Positions 45,761-56,554 of a stretch of 64,000 nt of DNA are shown here, one piece after another. The notes beneath the pieces were generated by a model. That model searched no databases and was not told where the DNA came from. It saw only the letters and a list, made by a program, of their open reading frames with translations. Location: positions 930,001 through 994,000 of the forward strand of contig NZ_CP047936.1 in assembly GCF_014279975.1 (NCBI RefSeq), given 5' to 3'. The position numbers and the translations under genes are program-made. Within the stretch, counting starts at the first letter, position 1. The number at the start of each line of letters is the position of its first letter. Source of the DNA: Synechococcus sp. BIOS-U3-1 (GTDB lineage: Bacteria; Cyanobacteriota; Cyanobacteriia; PCC-6307; Cyanobiaceae).

Positions 45761-48349
45761 TCAGAGACCAGCACCTGCGAGGGCGGGTGTTTCGCTAGGT
45801 ACAGCAGTGAGGTGCTTCACCACGACCTTGCCATCTTCCACATCGACTTCAGCGGAATCGCCATCCTTGATGCGACCGGAGAGGACTTCTTCGGCAAGGC
45901 TGTCTTCAAGTAGACGCATCACCGCACGACGCAAGGGGCGTGCACCGTAAGCAGGGTTGTAACCCTCCTCGACGAGACGTTCCTTGAAGGCGTTGGAGAC
46001 AGTCAAGGTGATTCCCTTTTCGCCAATGCGATTGAAGACCTCCCTCAGCATGATTTCTGCAATCTCCTTCACTTCTTCGCGGTTCAGTTGTCTGAACACG
46101 ATGATTTCATCAAGGCGATTAAGGAACTCAGGACGGAAGTATTGCTTGAGTTCTTCATTAACAAGCGATTTGATTCGGTTGTACTGATTCTCTTCGGCGT
46201 TTTCGTCGCCAGAGAATTCGAAGCCGAGACCACCGCCTCCCTTCTCAATCACTTTCGAACCGATGTTCGAGGTCATGATGATCAGAGTGTTTTTGAAATC
46301 AACAGTGCGACCTTTGGAATCTGTGAGGCGTCCGTCTTCCAATAATTGAAGAAGAAGATTGAACACATCCGGGTGCGCTTTCTCAATTTCGTCAAACAGA
46401 ACAACGGTGTAGGGACGGCGTCGGACAGCTTCGGTGAGCTGGCCACCCTCGTTGAAGCCCACATACCCAGGAGGTGAACCGATCAGTTTGCTGACCGTGT
46501 GCCTCTCCATAAATTCAGACATGTCAAGACGGATCATGGCTTCTTCACTTCCGAAGAAGTAGGCAGCCAGAGCCTTCGTGAGTTCAGTCTTGCCCACACC
46601 TGTTGGTCCGGAGAAGATGAAACTGGCAATCGGCCGATTCGGGTTCTTGAGGCCTACACGTGCCCTGCGAATCGCTTTCGAGACTGCTTTGACAGCTTCG
46701 TCCTGACCGATCAGACGCTTATGAAGCGTCTCTTCCATGTTCAACAACTTGACAGACTCACTTTCGGTGAGTTTCTGCACAGGTACACCCGTCCAGGAGG
46801 CCACGATCTGGGCAATGTCTTCTTCGCTCACGACCGGAGTCGTTGTTGAAGCAACTGCACCTTGGAACGACGATTGATTGGTGCCGTCAGCAGTCGTCTC
46901 AGTAGATGGCTCCACAGTTTCTGTGGTCTCTGACGATTCGCTGGGAGTGTCTTGACGACTGTCCTGGAGAAGTGTGCGGATTTTTTCGCGTAATTCAACT
47001 TCCTTGTCTCGCAGTTCTCCGGCACGCGCGAAATCCTGCTCACGAACGGCATCTTCTTTCTCTTTTTGAACTGTGCGCAGCTCCTTATCGACTTCCTTGG
47101 CTTCAGGTGGAAGCTTGGAATTCAACAGCCGCACGCGGCTGCCTGCCTCATCGATCAAATCGATTGCTTTGTCGGGCAGAAAACGGTCGGAGATGTAGCG
47201 ATCGCCGAGGGTTGCCGCGGCTTCAAGGGCTTCATCCGTGATCCGCAGACGGTGGTGTTGCTCGTAGCGCTCACGGAGTCCACGCAGGATTTCGATGGTG
47301 TCTGCGATTGAGGGCTCACCAACGTTCACCGGTTGGAAGCGGCGCTCCAGGGCGGCATCCCTTTCGATGTGCTTCCGATACTCATCCAGGGTGGTGGCAC
47401 CGATGCACTGCAGCTCACCTCGGGCAAGAGCTGGTTTGAGGATGTTGGCCGCATCGATGGCACCTTCCGCAGCACCAGCACCAATCAAGGTGTGGACTTC
47501 GTCGATCACAAGGATCACGTTGCCCGCACCCTTGATTTCTTCCATGATTTTCTTGAGGCGCTCTTCAAATTCGCCGCGATATTTGGTGCCTGCCACCAAA
47601 AGACCGATATCGAGAGTGAGAACGCGCTTGTCTTCCAGAATGTCTGGAATATCACCCTGCTGGATGCGCTGAGCCAAACCTTCAGCAATTGCGGTTTTGC
47701 CAACCCCTGGCTCACCGATCAACACAGGGTTGTTTTTGGTTCGGCGACCGAGGATCTGGATGACACGATCAATTTCGTTGTGACGCCCCACCACCGGATC
47801 GAGCTTGGCTTCGCTGGCCATTTGAGTGAGGTTGCTCCCGAATTCGTCGAGTGTGGGAGTTTTGGTGGATCCTTTGGCACCAGAACCGCCACCGCCTCCA
47901 GCACCAACTTCAGCCGTTTCACCCAGCATCCGAATGACTTGGGTACGTACTTTGGCCAGATCGACACCGAGATTTTCGAGAACTCGCGCTGCGACCCCCT
48001 CACCCTCTCGAATCAAGCCCAGGAGTAAGTGCTCTGTGCCGATGTAGTTGTGGCCAAGCTGACGTGCTTCTTCGAGAGAGAGCTCGAGAACTCGCTTTGC
48101 TCTTGGTGTGAAGGGAATCTCAACCGCAACGAATCCCGAACCCCGGCCGATAATTTTTTCAACTTCAACGCGAGCGTCCTTGAGATTGACTCCCATGGAC
48201 TTGAGCACTTTCGCTGCGACACCAGTTCCCTCACCGATTAGTCCAAGCAGGATTTGCTCAGTACCAACGAAGTTGTGACCAAGACGTCTCGCCTCTTCTT
48301 GGGCAAGCATGATCACCTTGATGGCCTTCTCAGTAAACCTCTCGAACAT
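45761..48349 (-). CDS. clpC: ATP-dependent Clp protease ATP-binding subunit ClpC
   Basis: An 862-residue Hsp100 protein: two Clp-N repeats (residues about 5-145), a Gly-rich linker (150-160), AAA1 with Walker A GEPGVGKT at 212-219, a UVR-containing middle domain ([12 protein letters not shown]), and AAA2 with [10 protein letters not shown]. An acidic Ser/Thr-rich insert ([13 protein letters not shown] and following) lies between the middle domain and AAA2. It unfolds proteins for ClpP and is essential in cyanobacteria. The C-terminal end LAGAGL is present, so the frame is complete. Confidence 0.97.
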   Translation of the reverse strand: MFERFTEKAIKVIMLAQEEARRLGHNFVGTEQILLGLIGEGTGVAAKVLKSMGVNLKDARVEVEKIIGRGSGFVAVEIPFTPRAKRVLELSLEEARQLGHNYIGTEHLLLGLIREGEGVAARVLENLGVDLAKVRTQVIRMLGETAEVGAGGGGGSGAKGSTKTPTLDEFGSNLTQMASEAKLDPVVGRHNEIDRVIQILGRRTKNNPVLIGEPGVGKTAIAEGLAQRIQQGDIPDILEDKRVLTLDIGLLVAGTKYRGEFEERLKKIMEEIKGAGNVILVIDEVHTLIGAGAAEGAIDAANILKPALARGELQCIGATTLDEYRKHIERDAALERRFQPVNVGEPSIADTIEILRGLRERYEQHHRLRITDEALEAAATLGDRYISDRFLPDKAIDLIDEAGSRVRLLNSKLPPEAKEVDKELRTVQKEKEDAVREQDFARAGELRDKEVELREKIRTLLQDSRQDTPSESSETTETVEPSTETTADGTNQSSFQGAVASTTTPVVSEEDIAQIVASWTGVPVQKLTESESVKLLNMEETLHKRLIGQDEAVKAVSKAIRRARVGLKNPNRPIASFIFSGPTGVGKTELTKALAAYFFGSEEAMIRLDMSEFMERHTVSKLIGSPPGYVGFNEGGQLTEAVRRRPYTVVLFDEIEKAHPDVFNLLLQLLEDGRLTDSKGRTVDFKNTLIIMTSNIGSKVIEKGGGGLGFEFSGDENAEENQYNRIKSLVNEELKQYFRPEFLNRLDEIIVFRQLNREEVKEIAEIMLREVFNRIGEKGITLTVSNAFKERLVEEGYNPAYGARPLRRAVMRLLEDSLAEEVLSGRIKDGDSAEVDVEDGKVVVKHLTAVPSETPALAGAGL

Positions 48350-48487
48350 TGTTCAGGCCGACAGCTGTTCAATCCAACCTATCAGGGCTGAACGGGTCGT
48401 TGTGGATCGATGATCCAAAGGCACATCCCAGTGTTGTTGCGGGTTGATTGCCAGAGAAAGTATTAATCAATGCCTGAATGTGTTCCT

Positions 48488-48976
48488 TTATTCAGTTTGA
48501 TCAGTGCGGAAATCCCTACCCTTTCTGATTGATCGCCACTGGATCAGGGCATCGTCACCGTTCGCGTAGTAGCCGGTCCTGCGGCCTGTGGTGGTAAATC
48601 CGCTCTGGGCGTAAAAGGCTTGTCCCGCGATATTCGTTCGTGCCACTTCAAGAGTGGCTGAAACCGCGCCAAGTGATGCAGCACGATCCATCATTGCTTG
48701 CAGCACCCTCGCACCGAAGCCGCAGCGTTGATACGTCGGATCCACTGCCACCGCTGTGATCTGAAGCTCATCCACCACGAGCCATGCAGAGGCCAGGGCG
48801 ATCAGGCTCCGACCCTCGGCGTCGATTCCCATCACCAGCCTGGAGTTGTCTGAAAGCTCACGCTCCCACTGCTGTTTCGTCCAGAGCCCCTTCAAGGCAA
48901 TCTGGTCAAGCCATAGACAGGAACTGAGGTCGTCGGGACCCAGCTTTCGTGGGTTAACCGCCACTTCATCCACCAA
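48488..48976 (-). CDS. rimI: ribosomal-protein-alanine N-acetyltransferase-like GNAT protein
   Basis: A 162-residue acetyltransferase with the GNAT core ITAVAVDPTYQRCGFGARVLQAMMDRAASLGAVSATLEVARTNIAGQAFYAQSGFTTTGRRTGYYANGDDALI, where the QRxGxG segment binds CoA. RimI acetylates the N-terminus of S18 in other bacteria. The substrate here is inferred from the family. It is divergent from lysA, and 138 bases lie between its stop and the clpC start, with no terminator that I can see. Confidence 0.85.
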   Translation of the reverse strand: MVDEVAVNPRKLGPDDLSSCLWLDQIALKGLWTKQQWERELSDNSRLVMGIDAEGRSLIALASAWLVVDELQITAVAVDPTYQRCGFGARVLQAMMDRAASLGAVSATLEVARTNIAGQAFYAQSGFTTTGRRTGYYANGDDALIQWRSIRKGRDFRTDQTE

Positions 48977-49036
48977 AAGAGCACTGCCAGGGCGACGCGC
49001 CTCTTTACATTGCCTGTCTGACCGACCCGACGCTCC

Positions 49037-50398
49037 ATGCCACAGCCCTACGAATCAGGGTGTGACCTGAACAGCCCGAATCGCAATCTGGCGCCAATCA
49101 CCGCGGAACTCGACGCCCAGGGTCGTCTTGCGGTCGGGGGTTGTGTTCTGAGCGAGCTGGCCAAGCGCTATGGAACACCTTTATATGTTTTGGATGAAGC
49201 CAGCATCCGCAAGGCCTGCCAGGCCTACCGCGACGCACTGAAGCGTCACTATCCCGGGCCTTCATTGGCGATCTATGCCTCGAAGGCGAATAGCTCATTG
49301 GCTCTAACAGCCCTTGTGGCGTCGGAAGGTTTGGGGCTGGATGCGGTCTCGGCCGGTGAATTGATGACGGCTCTCGATGGCGGCATGCCCGCCGAACGGA
49401 TGGTGCTTCACGGCAATAACAAGTCGGTCGAAGAGCTTGCGTTGGCTTATCACCACGACGTGATGGTGGTTGCGGACAACCAGCACGATTTGGATTGTCT
49501 TGAGGCGATTGTTTCTGAAGGGGGACAGCCTGTACGCCTGATGCTTCGCTTCACGCCTGGCATTGAGTGCCATACGCACGAGTACATCCGCACCGGACAT
49601 CTCGATAGCAAGTTCGGGTTTGATCCTGATCAGCTCAAGCCCGTGCTCCGCAGGCTCCAGGGCTGTTCCTGGGCAAGAGTTGAGGGCCTTCATGCTCATA
49701 TCGGGTCTCAAATCTTTGAGCTGGAGCCCCATCGCGACCTGGCGGCTGTCATGGCGGATGCTCTGGGCCTTGCCCTTGAACTCGGCCATCCCGTTCGGGA
49801 TCTGAATGTGGGAGGAGGCCTGGGAATTCGCTACGTGGAAAGTGACGATCCCCCCTCGATCGATGCCTGGGTGAAAGTGGTCGCAGAAGCTGTTGTGAAG
49901 GCCTGTCGAGAGCGAGATCTTGAGCTGCCGCGTTTGCTCTGCGAGCCAGGACGATCGCTGGTAGCCACATCAGGAGTGACGGTCTACACCGTCGGTTCTC
50001 GCAAGGTTGTTCCTGGAATTCGCACCTATCTCTCCGTTGACGGGGGCATGAGCGACAACCCCAGGCCGATCACGTACCAATCCCTCTACACCACTTGCTT
50101 GGCGGACCGCCCTTTGGCCAACGCTGAAGAGACCGTGACCCTCGCTGGCAAACACTGTGAGTCGGGAGATGTGCTGCTCAAGGATCTTGCCTTCCCTAGC
50201 TGCAGCAGTGGTGAAATCCTCGCGGTCTTCGCGACAGGCGCTTACAACGCCTCGATGAGTTCCAATTACAACCGCATCCCGAGACCAGCAGCAGTGCTTG
50301 TGCATGCAGGAGATGCTGAGCTTGTTCAGCGTCGCGAGCAACCTGAAGATCTGCTGCGTTACGACCTGATGCCTGAACGGTTGCGCTCTGTAAACTGA
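49037..50398 (+). CDS. lysA: diaminopimelate decarboxylase
   Basis: A 453-residue PLP enzyme with AIYASKANSSLALTAL (Schiff-base Lys at about 83), GLDAVSAGELMTALDGG, the VEGLHAHIGSQIFELEPH block with His, LNVGGGLGIRY (Gly-rich PLP phosphate loop), EPGRSLVATSG, and the catalytic Cys region GKHCESGDVLLKDLAF. The last step of lysine synthesis, from meso-diaminopimelate, also links to peptidoglycan. It is the first gene of a plus-strand run that leads to cdaA. Confidence 0.96.
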   Translation: MPQPYESGCDLNSPNRNLAPITAELDAQGRLAVGGCVLSELAKRYGTPLYVLDEASIRKACQAYRDALKRHYPGPSLAIYASKANSSLALTALVASEGLGLDAVSAGELMTALDGGMPAERMVLHGNNKSVEELALAYHHDVMVVADNQHDLDCLEAIVSEGGQPVRLMLRFTPGIECHTHEYIRTGHLDSKFGFDPDQLKPVLRRLQGCSWARVEGLHAHIGSQIFELEPHRDLAAVMADALGLALELGHPVRDLNVGGGLGIRYVESDDPPSIDAWVKVVAEAVVKACRERDLELPRLLCEPGRSLVATSGVTVYTVGSRKVVPGIRTYLSVDGGMSDNPRPITYQSLYTTCLADRPLANAEETVTLAGKHCESGDVLLKDLAFPSCSSGEILAVFATGAYNASMSSNYNRIPRPAAVLVHAGDAELVQRREQPEDLLRYDLMPERLRSVN

Positions 50399-50422
50399 GC
50401 TTACAAAAGGGCGAAGGCGAAG

Positions 50423-51259
50423 GTGTTGGAGGTGTTACCACTGCGCCTTCTTCTAGATGTTCTCTGCGCCTCTCTTCTCGGCTTTCTGCTTTTCACAAGG
50501 GTCAACGAGCAACGCACGCTGTGGTTGTTGCGTGGCTACCTGTTTCTTGTGGCGCTGGCCTGGTTTGTCAAGCGCTTTTTCAGTCTCCCACTGACCTCAA
50601 CGCTCATTGATGCGTTGGTTCTCGCCTGCTCACTGTCATTGGCCATTCTCTGGCAGGGAGAATTGCGTCGGTTAATGGAACTTCTCGGCACGGGTCGTCT
50701 GGCCGTGTTGCTTGGTAATCCCCAGAGCAAAATGAGGGCGACAGCCAGCACCGTGGCTCAGCTCACCGACGCGGCGGGCCGTCTCTCCAAAAGTCGTCGT
50801 GGAGCTTTGATTGTTGTCGACCTCGGCAGTGATCTGAGACCGGAGGACTTTCTCAACCCGGGTATCACCATTGATGCTCAGTTGAGCAGCGAACTACTGC
50901 TGAATTTGTTTGCTTCCGATACTCCTCTTCACGACGGTGCCGTTGTGATCAAGGGCAGCCGCATCATCTCTGCGGGGGTGATTTTGCCGTTGTCACGTCA
51001 GGGCATTAGTCGCTATGGCACCCGTCATTTGGCGGCTCTGGGAATTACTGAACGCTTCGATCGCTGCATTTGCGTGGTGATTTCCGAGGAGACGGGAACC
51101 TTGTCTCTGGCAAACCAGGGACGTCTGGAACGCCCGATCACCAGTTCCCGCCTGCAGGATCTGCTCACTGACTTGATTGCCGCGTCTGTGTCGACCGCTC
51201 CGGTGAAATCACCATCTCCGCGTAGCGTGAGTTCAGGCACTCAGGATTCATTGCCTTGA
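50423..51259 (+). CDS. cdaA: diadenylate cyclase (c-di-AMP synthase) CdaA
   Basis: A 278-residue protein starting at a GTG, with two or three N-terminal membrane helices ([49 protein letters not shown]) and a DAC domain. The catalytic DGA is at 171-173 in [11 protein letters not shown]. The second motif reads [12 protein letters not shown] (201-203 RHL), where many homologs have RHR. It makes cyclic di-AMP, a signal controlling potassium and osmotic homeostasis. With the PgpH-like protein at 4085 it completes a c-di-AMP cycle. It overlaps uppS by four bases. Confidence 0.92.
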   Translation: MLEVLPLRLLLDVLCASLLGFLLFTRVNEQRTLWLLRGYLFLVALAWFVKRFFSLPLTSTLIDALVLACSLSLAILWQGELRRLMELLGTGRLAVLLGNPQSKMRATASTVAQLTDAAGRLSKSRRGALIVVDLGSDLRPEDFLNPGITIDAQLSSELLLNLFASDTPLHDGAVVIKGSRIISAGVILPLSRQGISRYGTRHLAALGITERFDRCICVVISEETGTLSLANQGRLERPITSSRLQDLLTDLIAASVSTAPVKSPSPRSVSSGTQDSLP

Positions 51260-52053
51260 GCCAAAGACTGGCCGTCAGTACTGATCAAGCTGCACCACTG
51301 TGCTGTCCTGAAGGACTGGATCCACGCAGGATGCCTGGTCATGTCGCCGTGATCATGGACGGCAACGGACGCTGGGCTAAAGCTCGTGGTCTGCCAAGGG
51401 TCATGGGACACCGGGCAGGCGTTGAGGCGCTTAAATCCACTCTGCGGCATTGCAGCGACTGGGGTGTTGAAGCACTCACGGCCTATGCCTTCTCCACCGA
51501 GAACTGGTCTCGGCCAGGAGACGAGGTGAATTTTTTGATGACTCTGTTCGAAAGTGTCCTGCAGAGAGAGCTCCAGGCACTTGAGGAGGAACAGGTACGA
51601 ATTCGCTTTCTCGGAGACCTGGACGCACTACCGGTCAAGCTGCAGTCACTGATTGCTGAAGCCACGCAGCGGACTTCTACAAACAGCGGCATTCATTTCA
51701 ATGTCTGTACGAATTACGGAGGTCGTCGTGAGTTGGTGCGTGCTAGCCAGCGGCTGGCGGAACGTGTGGCTCGTGGAGAGTTACAGCCATCGCAAATTGA
51801 TGAAAATGCACTGGCTGCTGAGTTGTTTACAGCAGGCGAACCTGATCCGGATCTGTTGATTCGGACAAGCGGCGAGCGGCGGATCAGCAATTTCCTTCTC
51901 TGGCAGCTGGCTTATGCCGAGATTCATGTCACTGATCTCTGCTGGCCGGATTTCGATGCTCAGGCGCTCCAGCTCGCACTGGAGGATTACCAAGGCCGTC
52001 AGCGACGTTTTGGTGGACTTCAGTCCATTGAGCCCCACGCTCTGGGATCCTGA
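51256..52053 (+). CDS. uppS: isoprenyl transferase (undecaprenyl diphosphate synthase)
   Basis: A 265-residue cis-prenyltransferase starting at a TTG that overlaps the cdaA stop. The signatures are [16 protein letters not shown] (catalytic Asp), [34 protein letters not shown] and [35 protein letters not shown]. It builds C55 carrier lipid for peptidoglycan and polysaccharides. Coupling to cdaA suggests linkage of envelope synthesis and c-di-AMP signalling. Confidence 0.95.
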   Translation: MSQRLAVSTDQAAPLCCPEGLDPRRMPGHVAVIMDGNGRWAKARGLPRVMGHRAGVEALKSTLRHCSDWGVEALTAYAFSTENWSRPGDEVNFLMTLFESVLQRELQALEEEQVRIRFLGDLDALPVKLQSLIAEATQRTSTNSGIHFNVCTNYGGRRELVRASQRLAERVARGELQPSQIDENALAAELFTAGEPDPDLLIRTSGERRISNFLLWQLAYAEIHVTDLCWPDFDAQALQLALEDYQGRQRRFGGLQSIEPHALGS

Positions 52054-52064
52054 GAGCAGCAGCA

Positions 52065-53087
52065 ATGGTGGCTGGTTCAATGACGGACACGGTGGACCTA
52101 CGCCACGACTGGAGTCTTGAGGAGATCCAAGACCTTCTTGACCTTCCTCTGATGGATCTGCTCTGGCACGCCCAAAGCGTGCATCGGGCTGCCAATCCTG
52201 GGTATCGGGTTCAGCTGGCTTCTTTGCTGAGCGTTAAGACCGGTGGCTGCGAGGAGGACTGTGCCTACTGCTCCCAGTCGATGTACAACAGCAGCGATGT
52301 TGGCGGTCAGGCCGATTTGGAGGTGAATGCGGTCCTGGATAGAGCTCGGGCTGCTGCTGCTGCCGGTGCGGATCGCTTCTGCATGGGATGGGCCTGGAGG
52401 GAGATTCGTGAAGGACCTGCCTTTGAGTCGATGCTGAGGATGGTTCGTGGCGTTCGCGAGCTTGGTCTTGAAGCCTGTGTTACAGCAGGAATGCTCACTG
52501 ATACCCAGGCGGAGCGTCTGGCCGAAGCAGGACTTACGGCGTACAACCACAACCTCGATACCAGTCCGGAGCATTACGACCGGATCATCACCACCCGAAC
52601 CTATGAGGAGAGGCTGGAGACACTGCAACGCGTGCGTCGTGCTGGAGTCACGCTCTGCTGCGGTGGAATCATCGGCATGGGCGAAACCCTTCGCGACCGT
52701 GCCTCGATGCTGCGGGTTCTGGCCTGCATCGACCCCCATCCGGAAAGTGTCCCGATCAATGGTCTGGTGGCTGTTGAGGGAACACCGTTGGAAGGCTTGC
52801 CCACCGTTGATCCGCTTGAGCTGGTGCGGATGGTGGCTGTTGCCAGAATCCTGATGCCGTTCAGTCGCGTGCGTCTGAGCGCTGGACGTGAAGAACTCAA
52901 TCGGGAAGCTCAGATCCTCTGCCTTCAGGCAGGTGCTGATTCAATCTTCTACGGCGATACCTTGCTTACAACGGGCAACCCTGCCGTGGATTCCGATCGG
53001 GCCCTGCTTGAAGCTGCTGGTGTTCAGGCCAGCTGGCAGAACCAGGCACTGGAGACGCAGCCTGAGCAGCAGAAAGCAGCAGCATGA
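52065..53087 (+). CDS. bioB: biotin synthase
   Basis: A 340-residue radical SAM enzyme. Start at ATG 52065, or at 52080 ([11 protein letters not shown]). The 4Fe-4S ligands CEEDCAYC are at 62, 66 and 69; also [49 protein letters not shown], and [12 protein letters not shown]. It inserts sulfur into dethiobiotin. It is 11 bases after uppS and overlaps trhO by four bases. No other biotin gene is in the window. Confidence 0.95.
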   Translation: MVAGSMTDTVDLRHDWSLEEIQDLLDLPLMDLLWHAQSVHRAANPGYRVQLASLLSVKTGGCEEDCAYCSQSMYNSSDVGGQADLEVNAVLDRARAAAAAGADRFCMGWAWREIREGPAFESMLRMVRGVRELGLEACVTAGMLTDTQAERLAEAGLTAYNHNLDTSPEHYDRIITTRTYEERLETLQRVRRAGVTLCCGGIIGMGETLRDRASMLRVLACIDPHPESVPINGLVAVEGTPLEGLPTVDPLELVRMVAVARILMPFSRVRLSAGREELNREAQILCLQAGADSIFYGDTLLTTGNPAVDSDRALLEAAGVQASWQNQALETQPEQQKAAA

Positions 53088-54064
53088 CGGCTGCGCAAGC
53101 CGAAAGACCCACGTTTCATGTGGCCGCGTTTTACGCCTTCACCGCGCTTGCACCTGATGAAATGGGGTCCTTGCTGACAGATCTGCCTGAACTGGCGTCG
53201 CGTGAACAGGTTGTTGGTTCGGTGTTATTGGCACCAGAAGGTGTGAATGGAACGATCAGTGGTCCAGCCCACGGTGTGAACCTGATCCTGGAGTGCCTTC
53301 GCACCAGAATCACACTTGGGGATGCCCACTTCGAGCGCCTGCAGGTGAAGTGGAGTTGCTGCCTACGCCCTGCTTTCCGCCGTTTCAAGGCGCGTCGCAA
53401 GCGCGAGATCGTGAGCTTGGGGCAGCCTTGTGCTGATCCCCGCCGCAACGTGGGCACCTACGTGGACCCTCGCAACTGGAATGAGCTTGTGGATGATCCC
53501 GACACGCTGGTCATCGACACCCGTAATTCCTATGAAGTTGCAGTCGGCAGCTTCGTTGGTTCTGTGGATCCAGAAACAGACAGTTTCCGTGATTTTCCTG
53601 ACTGGGTTGAACAGCATCTCCGCCCTCTGGTCGAGCGCACGTCACCGACTCGCATAGCCATGTTCTGTACCGGTGGAATTCGTTGTGAGAAGGCCAGCAG
53701 CTTCCTGCAACAGCGGGGATTCCCCAATGTTCACCACCTTCAGGGCGGCATTCTCAATTATTTAAAGCAGGTTCCTGAAGATCAAAGCCGCTGGGAGGGT
53801 GAGTGTTTCGTGTTTGATCAGCGAGTCGCTCTCAACCACCAGCTTGAGCCTGGCCAGCACAGCTTGTGCCATGCCTGTGGTCTACCGCTGACGCCGCAGC
53901 AGCGGCAATTGGAGAGTTACATCCCTGGAGTGCAGTGTCTGCAGTGCAGAGATCGTTTTACGGATGCCGACCGGGCACGCTTCGCGATGCGCCAGAGCCA
54001 GCTCAGACAAGGAGTCCTCTCGCAATCCTGCGGCTGGCAATCCAAGCCCGACATTCACGGATGA
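53084..54064 (+). CDS. trhO: rhodanese-related tRNA uridine(34) hydroxylase TrhO
   Basis: A 326-residue protein of the YceA/TrhO family: N-terminal acylphosphatase-like domain with [13 protein letters not shown], a rhodanese domain with [17 protein letters not shown], and the catalytic Cys in [18 protein letters not shown]-terminal extension carries [13 protein letters not shown] and CLQCRDRF, two CxxC pairs that probably bind zinc. The family oxygen-dependently hydroxylates U34 of tRNA to ho5U. It overlaps both neighbours by four bases. Confidence 0.9.
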   Translation: MTAAQAERPTFHVAAFYAFTALAPDEMGSLLTDLPELASREQVVGSVLLAPEGVNGTISGPAHGVNLILECLRTRITLGDAHFERLQVKWSCCLRPAFRRFKARRKREIVSLGQPCADPRRNVGTYVDPRNWNELVDDPDTLVIDTRNSYEVAVGSFVGSVDPETDSFRDFPDWVEQHLRPLVERTSPTRIAMFCTGGIRCEKASSFLQQRGFPNVHHLQGGILNYLKQVPEDQSRWEGECFVFDQRVALNHQLEPGQHSLCHACGLPLTPQQRQLESYIPGVQCLQCRDRFTDADRARFAMRQSQLRQGVLSQSCGWQSKPDIHG

Positions 54065-55062
54065 GCGCACGGCCTGTCCTCTACAGCTTTCGTCGCTGTC
54101 CCTATGCGATGCGTGCACGCTGGGCGTTGTTGCAGGCAGGCCAGCTTGTCGAATGGAGGGAAATTGAACTCAAGGACAAACCTGCGCCGATGCTCGAGGC
54201 GTCTCCGAAAGCAACGGTGCCGGTTTTGGTTCTCGCTGACGGCACGGTGATCGATGAAAGCCTTGCGGTGATGCACTGGGCACTCAAGCAGGCCGATCCG
54301 TGCGATCTCCGCCGGCAGTGTTCTGGCAAAACGCAGGACTGCATCCAGCAGCTGATTGAGCTCAACGACACGATCTTTAAACACCATCTCGACCGTTTCA
54401 AATACACCGATCGCTATCCAGGGCAGTCCCGGAAAGAGCATCAGCAGCAGGGGTTGCAAGTGTTGAGGAGTTGGTCTGATCGGATTGATGACTGTGGTGG
54501 CTGGCTCGTGGATGCGAGCTGTTCCCTCGCTGATGTCGCACTGTGGCCGTTTGTGCGTCAGTGGCGACTTGCTGATCCTGAGGGATTTGATGTTGATCCA
54601 TCCCTGGCGCCGCTGCGCGGCTGGTTGATGCGTTTTCTGCAGGATCCTGATTTTGAGCGTCTCATGCAGAGGGCAGATCCCTGGCATCCCGGGGGGCTTC
54701 AGCCCCTGTTCCCCGCTGATGCAGTCGACGTTCCAGCTGACCAACACCTGTTTCATCTGGCAATGGCTGAGGACTGGAAAGCTGCAAGCCAGTTGGGTCA
54801 CTACGACATCTCCACCCGTGGACTGCGACTTGACCAGGTGGGATTCATTCATCTGTCTTGGCGTGAACAGGTAGCAGTTACTTTTGAGCGCTTCTATGCG
54901 GATGCCGAATCGGTGGTCTTGCTGACGATTGATGCGGCACGGCTGAACTCCCCTCTGCGTGCCGATGCGATTCCAAGCGGAGAGTTATTTCCTCACCTCT
55001 ATGGACCATTGCCGATCGAGGCTGTGATCGAATCGCGGCCTTACCCCGGTTCTGAGCGCTGA
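54061..55062 (+). CDS. glutathione S-transferase fused to a DUF952 domain
   Basis: A 333-residue protein from the ATG at 54061, which overlaps the trhO stop. The first about 230 residues are GST-like: RPVLYSFRRCPYAMRARWALLQAGQLVEWREIELKDKP and PVLVLADGTVIDESLAVMHW, with a thioredoxin-like CP motif but no second Cys. The last about 105 residues (HLFHLAMAEDWKAASQLGHY, STRGLRLDQVGFIHLSWREQ, DAIPSGELFPHLYGPLPIEAV) match DUF952. The substrate is unknown. The fusion links a glutathione-dependent enzyme with a small domain of unknown function. Confidence 0.85.
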   Translation: MSARPVLYSFRRCPYAMRARWALLQAGQLVEWREIELKDKPAPMLEASPKATVPVLVLADGTVIDESLAVMHWALKQADPCDLRRQCSGKTQDCIQQLIELNDTIFKHHLDRFKYTDRYPGQSRKEHQQQGLQVLRSWSDRIDDCGGWLVDASCSLADVALWPFVRQWRLADPEGFDVDPSLAPLRGWLMRFLQDPDFERLMQRADPWHPGGLQPLFPADAVDVPADQHLFHLAMAEDWKAASQLGHYDISTRGLRLDQVGFIHLSWREQVAVTFERFYADAESVVLLTIDAARLNSPLRADAIPSGELFPHLYGPLPIEAVIESRPYPGSER

Positions 55063-55556
55063 TGCTGGATCAACTGGAAAGGGAGGCTCGTCAACGAGGC
55101 CTGCTGTTGAGACTTCAAGTTGGTCGTCCTCTGGGGCTTTGGAGTCTGCGGCTTGTGGTGGCCCGCTCACACTTGGAAAGACTTCAGCTCCTCGGCGAGA
55201 TGAAAGCCTGGGCTTACAGCGGTTCCAGAGGATTGCAGCTGGACACGATGCGCGTTCTGCCGGCTGCCCCTGCAAGTTGCGGTGATCTCATCTGGGCGGC
55301 CACCATGGCTTGGGCGATGGAGGCCACCCCTTGCCGGACGGGAAGGCTGCTGGCCATTCGTGATGACGAAAGGCAGCATCAACGGCTCGTGCGTTATTTC
55401 AACCGGCGAGGGTTTGAATCCGTGCGGGAGGTGGAGGCAGCCCTCTGGGATCTGCCGCTACGGATGGTCTGGGGAGGAGCCGGAGCCCTGATGGTTGGAG
55501 ATTGCGAGCAGGTTCGGGATAAGGCACTCATACGTTGGCGTCAGTCGGCTGCGTGA
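55062..55556 (+). CDS. GNAT-like hypothetical protein
   Basis: A 164-residue protein. [42 protein letters not shown] looks like the late part of an acetyltransferase core ([19 protein letters not shown]), but the CoA loop is not clear. The first half is basic ([41 protein letters not shown]). It shares one base with the GST gene's stop and 16 bases with the converging lipA. Conserved hypothetical at best. Confidence 0.6.
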   Translation: MLDQLEREARQRGLLLRLQVGRPLGLWSLRLVVARSHLERLQLLGEMKAWAYSGSRGLQLDTMRVLPAAPASCGDLIWAATMAWAMEATPCRTGRLLAIRDDERQHQRLVRYFNRRGFESVREVEAALWDLPLRMVWGGAGALMVGDCEQVRDKALIRWRQSAA

Positions 55557-56446
55557 TAGCTGCTGCGCACCAGAGGCCCACTCCTCACAACAGAGAAGCC
55601 GAGGTTGCGAGCAACAGATCCCAGATCTTCGAATTCATCCGGATGCCAGTAACGGGCAACAGGAATGTGGGCCAGCGACGGACGCAGGTATTGCCCGATG
55701 GTGAGCCGCTGGCAGTCAACAGCTCTCAGGTCTCGCATGGTTTCGATCACTTCGTCCCGGCTTTCTCCCAGCCCCAGCATCAAGCCGCTTTTGGTAGGAA
55801 TCTCGGGTGCCAGTTTTCGCGCAGCGGCCAGTAGTCCGAGCGATCGCTCGTAGGTGGCTCCCCTCCTCACCTCTCGCTGTAGGCGTTTCACGGTTTCGAG
55901 GTTGTGGTTAAAACAGACCGGCCCAGCCTTCAGAACGGTCGCCAACCGCTCACGTTGAGCGGAGACGGCTGTCTGATTGTTGGAGTGCCCTCCCCAGAAA
56001 TCCGGTGTCAACACCTCGATGGCGATCAGCGGATTTCTAGCCCTGATGGCCTCCATGGCAGAGGTGAATAGGCAGGCTCCATGGTCATCGAGGTCATCGC
56101 GTGCAACGGCGGTGAGCACCACGTATCGCAGCCCCATGGCGGCAACGGCATCGGCAACCCTCATCGCTTCATGCGGGTTGACGGCCTGAGCGCGACCTTT
56201 CTCCACTTGGCAGAAAGCGCAGCTGCGCGTGCAGATTGAGCCCCCAAGCAGGAACGTGGCGGTGCCGGCTGCATAACACTCACCCCTGTTGGGGCAGCGG
56301 CCTTCCTCGCAGATGGTGTGCAGGGCATTGGACTTCACGAGCCCTTGAACCCGTTCGATCGCGGAGGCCTCTCCCAGTGGACGTCGCAGCCACTCGGGCA
56401 ACCGCTCCTGCGGCTGGATGGATGAAAAGCGACTGGTCTTGCGCAC
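55541..56446 (-). CDS. lipA: lipoyl synthase
   Basis: About 301 residues from the GTG at 56446 ([23 protein letters not shown]), preferred because LipA proteins start near this motif; the frame remains open to an ATG at 56533. Auxiliary cluster ligands are C46, C51 and C57 ([12 protein letters not shown]) and the radical SAM ligands C72, C76 and C79 (CTRSCAFC). Also RDDLDDHGA and the [14 protein letters not shown] block. It inserts two sulfurs into octanoyl groups of lipoate-dependent enzymes. It is convergent with the gene at 55062. Confidence 0.93.
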   Translation of the reverse strand: MRKTSRFSSIQPQERLPEWLRRPLGEASAIERVQGLVKSNALHTICEEGRCPNRGECYAAGTATFLLGGSICTRSCAFCQVEKGRAQAVNPHEAMRVADAVAAMGLRYVVLTAVARDDLDDHGACLFTSAMEAIRARNPLIAIEVLTPDFWGGHSNNQTAVSAQRERLATVLKAGPVCFNHNLETVKRLQREVRRGATYERSLGLLAAARKLAPEIPTKSGLMLGLGESRDEVIETMRDLRAVDCQRLTIGQYLRPSLAHIPVARYWHPDEFEDLGSVARNLGFSVVRSGPLVRSSYHAAD

Positions 56447-56554
56447 GCCGATGAACGGGGCTGCTTCCAGGGTGGCTCCATTTCCACAAACAGAGAAGCT
56501 GATGGCCGACTCCACACCCGTGATCGATCGCATCGCCGCAGTCAGCAGCGCAGA

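Noticed and set aside
47333-48028. 231-codon plus-strand frame opposite clpC
   Set aside because: The opposite strand is the conserved ClpC coding frame; the shadow protein shows no domain.
53866-54060. Upstream extension of the GST-DUF952 frame
   Set aside because: It lies inside trhO in another frame, and the ATG at 54061 with the four-base overlap gives the family-like start.
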